Source: Tragulus kanchil (lineage: Eukaryota; Chordata; Mammalia; Artiodactyla; Tragulidae). Taken from it: 64,000 bases of DNA. Under the pieces are notes generated by a model, which worked only from the letters and a program-made list of their open reading frames with translations, ran no database searches and had not been told where the DNA came from. Shown piece after piece: positions 13,576 through 25,500 of the stretch. The position numbers were made by a program, and so were the translations under genes. Each line of letters opens with the position of its first letter. Position 1 is the first letter of the stretch. Where the stretch lies: the NCBI GenBank assembly GCA_022376925.1, contig JAIOJX010000025.1, forward strand, positions 137,413,301 to 137,477,300, written 5' to 3'.

Positions 13576-16500
13576 CTGAAAAACAAGCGGATTATGCAAC
13601 ACTGCTTCACCCCCATTACTCTGTGTACATTAATACTGACTCAAGTTTTCTACTGTCCACAGGGACAAAACCTGTACATACGCTTTGCTCTTTAAAAACA
13701 GCATTTTGGAAAATGCTTATGAGGCTTTCCCTCTTTGAAGTTTAACGGAATTCCATTTTTTAAAAGGAAATTGAGCTAGACATGTTACATATAGGTATAC
13801 AAGTCCTGAGACAAGCCATTCTTTCACTTTATGCCCTAAAGACCGCGTTTGAAACAGATGATACAACGTAAGCATTGCTGAAACATGAACATTCTGTGGT
13901 CAAACAGAAAGTGCCTCTGTGCACAGGCTCTGCGACTAGTGACAGCAGCAGTTGCATTCCATGCTGAGAGCACGGGCCCTGAGGCGCACTGTGGTTTCAA
14001 ACTCTGGCTTTCCGTTTAGGAGATGTGTGACTGGCCAAGATGTTTACAACTCTGGTCCTCACTTTCTTCATTTACCAAATAAGCATAATCAGAGTACCTC
14101 CCATACTGGGTTTTTGCAAAGATTAAATATTAACATTATTATTATTATTGGGTTTCGCTGATGGATCAGTGGGAAAGACTCTGCCTGCAATACAGGAGAT
14201 GCAGGAGACCTGGGTTTGACCCCTGGGCTGGGAAGCTCCCTGGAAGAGGGCATGCCAGCCCACTCCAGGATTCCTGCCTGGAGAATCCTGTGGACAGAGG
14301 AGCCTGGCGGCTACAGTCCATAGGACTGCAAAGAGGTGGACACAACAGAAGTGACTTACCATGCACACATATACATTATTACTTTAAAATACCATTAAAC
14401 TTAGGACAAAGTCAAAAACTAAGTCCTTTATGTAATAGTGTGATGTAACAAAGAACAAAACAAAACAAGAGTACAGGATCTGAAGTTGGAAGCCCTGGCT
14501 TTGAGTTTTGTTCTTCTGTTTATTAAGCCTTGGGCAATGCCAAACTCCATGAACCTGTTTCTTTTGCCTAATTTCTCCTTCTAGAGATACAAAAGACAGT
14601 GGAATTTTAAAATCTTTCTTCACTAAGGACAATCCATCTTGATCAGGGTTCATACTTTTATAAAGGAACTGTGATGGGTGATTTCTACAAATGTATATGA
14701 AAGACACTGGCACACACACAGAGAAGGACACATCTCTGAACTTTAAAGCCTGTCAAGCTTTGCTAAGTATCTGGAGACCTTTTTTCCTTCTCTTTGTTAT
14801 TAGGAAAAGCTTTTTTAAGATTAAGAATTCAGGGTATTTATAGCCTTATAGGGTTACAACGAAAGTACATTTTGGAACTAGATTTTACATAATCATAAAA
14901 GACAAAATGTCTGTTTCTATCTACATATGAGTGTTTTTCTTTTTTTTTTTTTAAGATTTATTTATTTATTTATTTTTGGGGGGGGGGAGGGGAGGGCGGG
15001 GTGGGTGGGCCACTTCTATTGGTCGTTCATTTGTCTAGTTTCATCCATCTTTGTTCTTTGGCCCGTGTGGGCCTCCCATCGCGGTGGCCTCTGTTGTCGC
15101 AGAGCACCGGCTCTGGGCGCATGCGCTCCAGAGCTCCGGCTCGGTAATTGGACACGTTGGTCCAGCCACTCCGCAGCACGTGGGATCTTCCCAGGCCAGG
15201 GATCGAACCGGCGTCCCTTGTACTGCAAGGCGGTGTCCTTACCCACTGGACCACCAGGGAAGCCCCATATGAGTATACTTCTAAAGGGTACTGCCTATCT
15301 TACTTCTTGGAAATGTTTTTTTCAGAAGTGGAAGAGAATGTTCATTCTTTTAAGAGCCCTTGTTCCTGAGAGACTCAGCAAATGAGTTCTTAAGGCAAGT
15401 CTTCCTTTCTAAGATTCTGCTCTCATTGAATCCTCTTTCCCCAGAAAACAATTTGTAACATAAATTCTTATCATTAATTCATTTATAAAATAGTTACCCT
15501 CAGTCAAAACTAAGTCCTTTATGTAATAGTGTGATGTAACAAAGAACAAAACAAAACAAGAGTACAGGATCTGAAGTTGGAAGCCCTGGCTTTGAGTTTT
15601 GTTCTTCTGTTTATTAAGCCTTGGGCAATGCCAAACTCCATGAACCTGTTTCTTTTGCCTAATTTCTCCTTCTAGAGATACAAAAGACAGTGGAATTTTA
15701 AAATCTTTCTTCACTAAGGACAATCCATCTTGATCAGGGTTCATACTTTTATAAAGGAACTGTGATGGGTGATTTCTACAAATGTATATGAAAGACACTG
15801 GCACACACACAGAGAAGGACACATCTCTGAACTTTAAAGCCTGTCAAGCTTTGCTAAGTATCTGGAGACCTTTTTTCCTTCTCTTTGTTATTAGGAAAAG
15901 CTTTTTTAAGATTAAGAATTCAGGGTATTTATAGCCTTATAGGGTTACAACGAAAGTACATTTTGGAACTAGATTTTACATAATCATAAAAGACAAAATG
16001 TCTGTTTCTATCTACATATGAGTGTTTTTCTTTTTTTTTTTTTAAGATTTATTTATTTATTTATTTTTGGGGGGGGGTGGGCAGGCCACTTCTATTGGTC
16101 GTTCATTTGTCTAGTTTCATCCATCTTTGTTCTTTGGCCCGTGTGGGCCTCCCATCGCGGTGGCCTCTGTTGTCGCAGAGCACCGGCTCTGGGCGCATGC
16201 GCTCCAGAGCTCCGGCTCGGTAATTGGACACGTTGGTCCAGCCACTCCGCAGCACGTGGGATCTTCCCAGGCCAGGGATCGAACCGGCGTCCCTTGTACT
16301 GCAAGGCGGTGTCCTTACCCACTGGACCACCAGGGAAGCCCCATATGAGTATACTTCTAAAGGGTACTGCCTATCTTACTTCTTGGAAATGTTTTTTTCA
16401 GAAGTGGAAGAGAATGTTCATTCTTTTAAGAGCCCTTGTTCCTGAGAGACTCAGCAAATGAGTTCTTAAGGCAAGTCTTCCTTTCTAAGATTCTGCTCTC

Positions 16501-19500
16501 ATTGAATACATTTCCCCCAGAAAACAATTTGTAACATAAATTCTTATCATTAATTCATTTATAACAATAGTTACCCCAGTCATTACTGCCTGTACTATAC
16601 AGGCTTAATGTCTACGGGGCTGTATGACTCTCACAGATATTTAGCCAACTATCCTCTTTTAGTTTAGCACATCACCAAGTATAAAAATTATACTTATACC
16701 AAAACACCAATGATGATAAAACTAACAGTGCATTTATACCTGAGGTACATTCAGTATAATACTGAATCTTCTAATTTTACCATATGCTGTGTAACTTTAA
16801 AACTGGTATCTCCCTGGCATGCATGGAATGGTGGTCAGTACAAATCTTCGCTTAGCCGACATTCAAAACTGCTGGCCAGTAGGAAAAAGCTGGATTTCCA
16901 GATGTCATAACCTGCTACTATGATCCCCCCATGAGGGTACTTAGGCCCAGAAATTTGCATGCTGATTTCTTTGCCGAGGATCCCAATCTGGGTGACTTTG
17001 TCCTGCATCCTTCAGATAAGCAGATCCTGTCTGATACACCCACATGAGATGTGTGTCTGCAATTTGGTTAATCTTGAGTGTCTCTCACTTTACTCAAGAT
17101 AATGGTCATTCATGAAAGCAAGTTATATACCTTATACTATGGTCAGTGATTTACATGCACCTTATTCATGGGCTATGAACTACTAGCACCTTCATATTAC
17201 AGATGAGGAAACTGAATCTTAGCAAGTTAAGTAACCTGCTGAAGTTTGTACAGCAGGTGATACAGCAGTGACTCAATCTCAGAATAGCCCGTGTCTCCAC
17301 AGTATTTCTCTTCCAATTATTAATTTATAACCAAAAGTTATTACAAAATTTAATCCAATAAAATAATTTAAGATAATGCCTAAACTAATTTTTTTGAAAA
17401 ATCCCTTTCAATACCTATGGCCTATAGAGAGCACAGTTTAATGGGCCCCTAGGGAAAACAAGAGAACAGAGAAAGGCGCCTTTGTTTCGATTTCAGAAAC
17501 TCCAGCCAGATTAGACCTCTATGTAAAGTGCCTTGATATGGGCAGGAAGCAGTCAATATATATACTGTATCCAGCAATTTAGGTATTTGGGTATCTCCAC
17601 AACAGGACTAAAAGTCTCCTAGAGAAAAGAGAAAATAGCCAACTGGAATGAGCTTTCTGTCTTCACAGAAATTTAAGCAGTACAATAAACTTGTATGGAT
17701 CTTTCAGCTCGTTTACAGAACTGTTCATTTAATCCCTGATTTCACTACACGAAAAGTAAAAACAGGCTGGGGGAGCTTCCCCGCCCAGGGAGGCTTACCT
17801 GTAAAAACTGCTGCGATGGCTGAGTCAGCTGTGCCTGGGACGGCTGCTGAACTGAAGAGAGCGGCTGCTCCTGGGAACCCTGCGGCGGCGGCGGCGGCGG
17901 CGGCTGCGTGACTGGCAGTGTCTGGGCCGGCGGTTGTTGTGGGGCAAAGGCAGGGTAGGCAGTCACCACCTGACCCATCAGCATAGCGCTAGGTACCATG
18001 ACCGCCCCACAGGCTACAGGAGCAGTTACTAATTTGGTCACGAGTTGCTGACCTTGAGGAAATCTGTTAAGAGGAAAGAAAGGGAAGGGGAGTCAGAAGC
18101 ACAGGGCATACACCACCAAAGGCGGTGGGCTCAGTAGTTCTCTAAGATAATGCCCATGATATTGCCAATTTAGTTTTTTAAAAGCTGTATGCTCCAATTT
18201 CATTTCATTGCTTTTAAAGATTCCCTTTGGGATAACAGTGAAACAAAAATGTATAGAAGTGATCACAAACAAAAATACAAGCTTTTTTTTTAATATTCAC
18301 ATGCAAAAGAATGAAATTTGACCTTTACGTCATAGAGAAAATATATAAAAATTAACTCAAAATGGATTAACATAAATGTTGAAAACTATGGAACTCTTAG
18401 AATAAAACACAAAGAGAAAGTTTCATGACACTGGATTGGGAAATAGTTTCTTGGATATAACTCCAAAAGCATAGACAACAAAAAATACACTGTACAACAT
18501 TAAAAATCTTTATGTATCAAATATCAAAGGACACTAACAACACAGTGAAAGGGCACTACAGAGTGGGAGAAAATATTTACAAATCATTTACTGGATAAGG
18601 GATTAGTAACTAGGAAATATGAAGCAATCCTACAACGTGGCAACAATCTGATTAAAAAACAGCCAGGAGGGCTTCCCTGGTGGTCCAGTGGGTAAAGAGT
18701 CCTCCTTGCAGTGCAAGGGGCACCAGTTTGATTCCTGGCAAGGGAAGATCCCACGTGCTGCAGAGTGGCTGGAACGGTGTGTCCAATTACTGAGCCAGAG
18801 CTCTGGAGCGCATGCATCCAGAGCCGGTGCTCTGCAGAGAGAGACCACTGTGACAGGAGGCCCATGCACGCCAAAGAATAAAGATGGATGAAAATAGATA
18901 AATGAAAGACAAAAGTGGCCAAAAATCAAAATAAAAAAAAAACAAAACCTATTAAAAAATGGCCAAGAGTCTTGAACAGATATTTCTTCAAAGATGATAG
19001 ACAAAATGGTCAATAAACACTGATGCCCAACCGATCATTAGGGAAATGCAAATCAAAACCACTGTGAGATACCACATCACATCCTTTAGGTTGGCTACTG
19101 TCAAACCAACTGTTGACAAGGATGTGGAGAAACTGGATTCTCTGTGCACTGTTCATGGGAATGTAAAGTGGTTTGTCCAGTATGGAAAATAGTATGGTGG
19201 TTTTTCATCAAAACTAAAAAGGTAACAACCATATCATCCAGCAAGTTCATTTATGAACATATACTCAGAAGAATGGAAAACAGGGACAGCTGCAGTGTAC
19301 CCGTGTTCACAGCAGCTTACTCACAACTGCGAGAAGATAGATATAACCCAAGGGAGCTCATCAGTAGAGAAGTCAATCAACAAAATCCAGTAAATACATT
19401 ACAACTGAATATTATCTAGCCTTCAAAAGGAAATTCTGACATATGCTATAGCACGAATGAGCCATGAGGACACTATGCCAGGTGAAATGAGCCAGTGAGA

Positions 19501-22500
19501 AAAGACATACGTTATGTGATTCCATTTATACCAGGTATCTCGAATAGTCAAACCCAGACTTCTGTGCTTAGAAAGTGGAACAGTGGCTTCTAGGAGCAGG
19601 GGGAAGAGAAAAGTTACTGTCTGATGGATGCAGACTTTTGGTTTGGGGAGAAGGAAACATTTCTGGAGACGGAAGGCAGTGACTGTCACGATGGTGCCAC
19701 ACCCTCGTACGTCAGCGAGCTGCACACGTGGACGTGGCTAACAGTAAACACCACGTTCAGTATATTTCACAATGACAGTGTTAACACAAGCACACAAAAA
19801 ATATTAAGCCTGTTAGAAACATCAACTTGTTTCTTTTTATAAAATTACTAGGTACTTGGAAGTTAGCTATATACGTGACACATGGCTCATTTTGGTAATC
19901 AAAATAAAATTAAGCTGTCATAAGGGAATTAAAAAAGCCTTTCTAGGCTTATAGATGTTTACATGTAAGTTGTATCGTATAAACATAATTCAAAACTAGA
20001 TGACATTATATCATTTCTATCTCCCTTTGCTGTGAGATTAAGTTAGTTTCTAAGATTGGTCACTATGGTGAGGAAACTGAGATAGGACTCTACCAGAGAT
20101 TTAACATGACACAAATGCAATTACAAACTGTCTTAAAGTACACAGTTATAACTAAACTTAGCACATCTATATACTTAAAATGTTCCACAAGATAAACTAT
20201 ATCTATTTTGAAAGTTAGAAATAAAAATTTAAAAAATAAAGCACTGTATTATTATGTGCTATAAAATCAAATGTATTATGTAATGCAAAAACGTATCATG
20301 AAAAATTTGCATATAAAAAGCACAAAGAACATTACAAAGTGGCTTAATCACAGAAGAGCTAAGCACTAATTTCTCCATAATCTTAGAAGATTTAGTATCT
20401 CAATTGCCCAACTGCCTGCTGCTAAGCTGTAAGAATACCTCACCACTCTCTGGCACTAAAAGACATTGTGCAGTCTACTTTGGCTTAACTTCTCTGGTTT
20501 TGTATACATTTCTCCTTCTGCCTAAAATGCTCTCCTGGACTCCCTGCCACATGCATATCTAAAGCCAACCTCCCAAGACTCAGGCCAGGTCTCTCCTCCT
20601 TGGAGCTTTCCCTGAGGGCACTCCTCTCTTCACCTGCTTGTCTCAGTTCATTAAACTGATAACTTCCTCCTTTTTAAATATCTAATATATATCACATCAA
20701 ATAATACTGATTTATTTACCTTTCTACAGCTTAGACATTTAAATGTTTGCTGAAGTATGTTTCTGCCCCTTCAAAAAACAGTTGTTGGCCGTTTCTTCCT
20801 TGAGCTCGCCCGCTGGACTGGTAGCAACTCTCCCTTCCCCAATTCTGATAAACTTTATTTTCCTCTCAAAAAAAAAAAAAAGTTGTCTACAAATAATTGC
20901 CAAATTGTGTCCTCTAAAACTGTAAGTCCATTCTATGTTAATGGATTTTCCCCTCAGGCTTTAAATCTAGTCCTCTGTATTTCTATGGAGTATATTCATA
21001 ATACTTCTTTGAAAGTCAGACTTTTTAACTTGAAGGAATGAAGTTCCAAAGAGAAGCAATGAGTTTTTCTCCTGTCTTTTTGTTTCTGAAATCCTGCAGC
21101 TTCCTTATGCGCTGGAAATTACTAGTAGGACTTTAATAAAATCCATTATAAAATTGAATACAAAAGATTTTTTTATAAAAGCAGCATTAAAGTAAGTAAA
21201 AGGAAAAATGCATTTAAAATACAATTTTTAAGACTATAGAAATCCTATAGCTGTTGAAAGATGTCTTTCTTCCTAATATCTGTAACAGGTATTCCTCTAA
21301 AATATTTGTTTCTAAGTCAGCTATTTGGAAGACTAAATCAGTCATAGATGGTGGTTTTTCTAGAATTGCCCACAAAACTTCAGTGTAGTATATGTTTAAG
21401 CATTTGAGCTTTGAAATCAGATACCAGCTTTGAATTTGGATCCCCTTCTTCACTTCCTTAACAGCTTTTGACCCTTCACCAAATTATTTATTCTTACCTG
21501 AGAAATAAAAGACCCTCACACATATTTTCTTTTAATAAGAATTAAATGAGCTAATGTATTTTAAGCATTCAGTACACCACTGAACGAAAGTCAAGAAAGG
21601 AGCTCCCCTCACTCTACAACATGGGTAAACTATGGTCGCATCCACCGTAACCGCTGTTCTTAGGCTGACAACTCAGCAGCATCTGTCCTAGAAGACAAAG
21701 GTCTTACAGTGACGCAGACAACCTACGATAAAACCTGGATGACAGTGTGCTGTAGACTTTGGACTCTGCTATATATTAGCACTTTTTTGAACATGAAACA
21801 AAATCTGTTGTTACTATTTTATTATAGAGTACTGACACAAAGATATACTGTTTTTACTTCAAATTTCAGAGTGAGCAACAAATTAAAATCTTGTTTAATC
21901 AAAATATTGTTTTTAATCAAACAATTTATATCTTTGGAAACATGACAACTACCTGATCTGCCTGTCCTGAGTGAAGGTGGTTACGGCAGCACTCTGGGAA
22001 CTGTTCTGTGGCACACTGGATGGAATCTGGACCATGCTTCCGGCCGTCGGCTGAGAGATCACCATAGTGTTATACAGAGGGGCCGTGAGCGTGCTCTGTG
22101 TCTGACTGGGAAGGGATGTCTGTTGACTGTGCCCGCTCAGCACATTCTGTTGACTCTGCTAAAAAAGAGGCGATTTTACAGAGAAAGATTTACTCAGGAA
22201 GTATGCTTCCACTACTCATCATTTTAACACTAGTTAACACGACAGAAAAAGAAGTGGCAGAACATACTACTCTGGGAGAACTCTAACTGAGAGGAAGAAC
22301 TTGTAGCAACTGAGGACAAATTAGTCTTCAACATCCTGCTGTAAGGAAAGCTATGACTTCTTTTTTTTTTTTTAAGAAACATTTCTAATCTGAACGTGTC
22401 TTTTTTTTTTTTAACATTTATTTATTTATTTTTTTTGGGGGGGCTGGCGTGGGGGGGGGGGCAGGTGGGCCACTTCTATTGGTCTTGGATTTGTCTATTT

Positions 22501-25500
22501 TCATCCATCTTTGTTCTTTGGCCAGTGTGGGCCTCCCATTGCGGTAGCCTCTGTTGTCGCAGAGCACCGGCTCAGGGCGCATGTGCTCCAGAGCTCCGGC
22601 TCAGTGATTGGACACTTCAGTCCAGCCGCTCCGCGGCACGTGGGATCCTCCCAGGCCAGGGATCGAACCGGCGCCCCTTGCACTGCAAGGCGGTGTCCTT
22701 ACCCACTGGACCACCAGGGAAGCCCAAGCTATGACTTCTGAAAAGGAGCATGATCTTATCAAGGGGGATGCTGTAAAATACCCATGAAGAATTCTTCTAA
22801 ACACCCAAAGTGTGTCACTGACATCTGACCTTTTCATGTATTTCATTTGTAACCACAGATGCATATCAATTACCAAAATTTCCTAGAATGTTAACTAACC
22901 AATCACTTCCCTAACAATACATTCTTCACATGTTGTAACGTATGTGCTAGTCAGAATCCTGCCAAGTTAAATTTTTTTTTTTTTTACACACAGAAGTAGT
23001 CTGTATGTTCATTTTAAGCCAATTGCAAAAATTTTTAAATGTTGAAATACAGAGAGCATTCAACATTCAACAACTTAAGAACAATTTTGCACAAAATACT
23101 TTATCATTCTCATACTGTAATTTCTAATTATTACTATTAAAGTTTTACATATGGCATTGTTCAAAATGAAGCTTTTATTTTTGTTTTAGCAACAGTATAT
23201 GCCTCCATCAGCGAGCATTCCTTAGCCCACTGTACTCAGTAACATTACCTGACTTGATGTACTCTGTAAAGTCTGCTGTTGTATCATATGCTGAGTTGTG
23301 CCAATGTGTCCAGTATTTATGCCACTTGGAATCTGGTTAGCCTGAACAACCTGGCTTTGCATATTTACAGGTGCAAGCTGCTGGATGTTAGATGAATTTC
23401 CAGAAGAAAGTTGAACAGAACCAAAATTCAATCCAGGGGTTGACTGTTGTAAAAACATCTTTAAAAATAAAGATTACATTAAATTGATCCTCTAAATTAA
23501 AAACGGTGAGAGCATTTTAGCAAAGAGAACTAAAAATTAAGTTAAAGAGCAAGGAATAAGACTAAGTCATTCTGAATGAACAATGAGCTATAATTACTGA
23601 ATAAAACAGGAGACATTCTTCCAGTCATCCTAACCCTTTCGTGTTTCTAATTGTCAGAAGAAGTGTTAAAAATTTTCAAAGCCCCATTCTGGTCTGACAT
23701 TTTACACACTGGGGACTTCGGTATCAGCTACTACTACCCTAGCTCTGTGTCTCAAGCACCGTGGACTGGCAGCTCTGCCCCACGCATCATGTATACTTCA
23801 CGGCACTAGAGAGAAGTGGTTTTCACTTCAAGTTTTTCTTTTTACCAAAGTCCTAGCAGAACTGGATAGATATACCTTTAGAGTGGCCCTGATGGTTGAC
23901 CAAATAAAACTAAATTGAATTACACCTACTAGTAAATTATTTAAAAAATGACGGATGATTAAACTATTACTCTAATACTATGGATTTAAACTTACTAAAA
24001 ACTAGACTGCTGAAAGATGACTCTAATCTGGAGAAACAAGAATGCTGATGGAAATACTCTTTAAGAATGAATTATCTTGAGTGACTATAAATGCAATCAT
24101 TGAGTAGTGACGAGTGAGTACTGAACTAAACTGGGGAATTGTATCTTTTGCATCTCACTTTTTATTAAGAAAAGTCAGCTTCCTAAGAAGTCAAAATGCA
24201 AGCAGCATGCTTAAGTTTGTAATCAAATGTCTAATAACTTACCTGCAGCCCTTGGCCATGAACCATTTGAAGCTGTTCTTGAATTTTCCTTAGTTCTTCT
24301 TGTTGACGATGAATATTCGCCTCTATCATCCGAGTCCGCTGCTCCAGCTGATCTTTCAGATGCTGCATGGCTCCTAACTGAGCTGAGAACTGAAACTTAA
24401 ATGTCACGGATAGAAAAAGTGTAACATATTTTACAATCACTTCTCATAACTGTAAAATGTGAAATGTAAGCAGTATATCATGAGCTACGAATGTCATGCC
24501 AGTTATTAACTTATTGTTTCTCAACTCTTAACCCATCTTATCTTTGCTCAGCTTTGTGATACTAGAACTGGACCCTATAAACATCTCTCCTTAGTCAGGA
24601 GGCACCACACCCACGTCAGTGATGATGCTGAGGGATACTACAAAGGGGTGCTGGGTTAGGGCTCTGGTTCTAGTGATGTGCCAGTGGGGAGCATCCTAGT
24701 ATTACCAGGATCCGGCAGGTGGCTTTCCCGCAAGTCTCATTGGCATCCTAGTGGACAGCTCCCCAGCAAACCCAGCAAGGGGCTTCTCGCTCCCTAGCCC
24801 TAGTCTGTGGCATCTCAGTGAATGCATCAACCAGTGGCTACAGCCACACCTGCCCCAATGGGACCTGAGCCTCAGCCTGGCCTGGAGGAGCAATTCAGGA
24901 GTCTTCTGAGCTGGCAACTCTCTCTTTCACTTACCTTTAGTGGCTGCTCTCGACACCTGTCTTCCCTGTGTATTCTTCTGAATTCTGGTAACTGCTCTCA
25001 GTAGTCTCTGTTACCAGGTAATTTTGTTTGTTTGTTTGTTTGTTTTAAAAATTTTTTTCTACCAGGTAATAATTTTTTATACCATCCCTGTTCAAATTTA
25101 TGGTCCAGCCACTGATCCGAGCTTGACTGCTTACAAGATGAGTTAACAACACTGGATTTAGAAGACCTAAGTTCCTACCGTGGCAGACTACGAGTTAGAA
25201 CAAGTTACTGAACTGCATTCCTAATCTTTAACAAAGTGAAAAAATAGCCTGCACCTAGAGTTATTCACATCAAATTCTGTAATTCCAAGAATATCCTCTG
25301 TACAGGTCATTAGAAAGTTATAAAAATGTGACATATTAACCAAACATAATATTTTCCTCTGAAATTGTTCTCAAACACAAAAACCTCGGCTTTTAAAGAC
25401 TAAGCAATTACAAGTGAATGCATGTGTACGTGAAGGAAAGCAAAGTCATTTTACTTATAGCGTAAGGCTTTCAATGTCACTTATTTCTCTGCTTCACCTG

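Larger units (their letters stand above)
14411..16581. repeat. tandem duplication 5, including a CHR-type SINE (probable assembly artefact)
   Basis: 14411-15505 repeats as 15503-16581. The G-run inside the SINE differs in length between copies (about 14980-15010 against 16070-16085), as do short homopolymers. Confidence 0.9.

Noticed and set aside
15180..15260. tRNA genes at tRNA-like B boxes (also near 22660, 30200, 32230, 38530, 54870)
   Set aside because: These are the tRNA-derived heads of CHR-type and Bov-tA SINEs, with SINE bodies and A-tails. None folds as a complete tRNA by eye.
14927..15385. Open frames of 100-160 codons over SINEs (for example 14927-15385, 31292-31765, 38191-38676)
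   Set aside because: They recur in every CHR-type SINE on both strands and reflect the SINE sequence, not a protein family. The 31292-31765 frame merely runs from a real CLOCK exon into a SINE.
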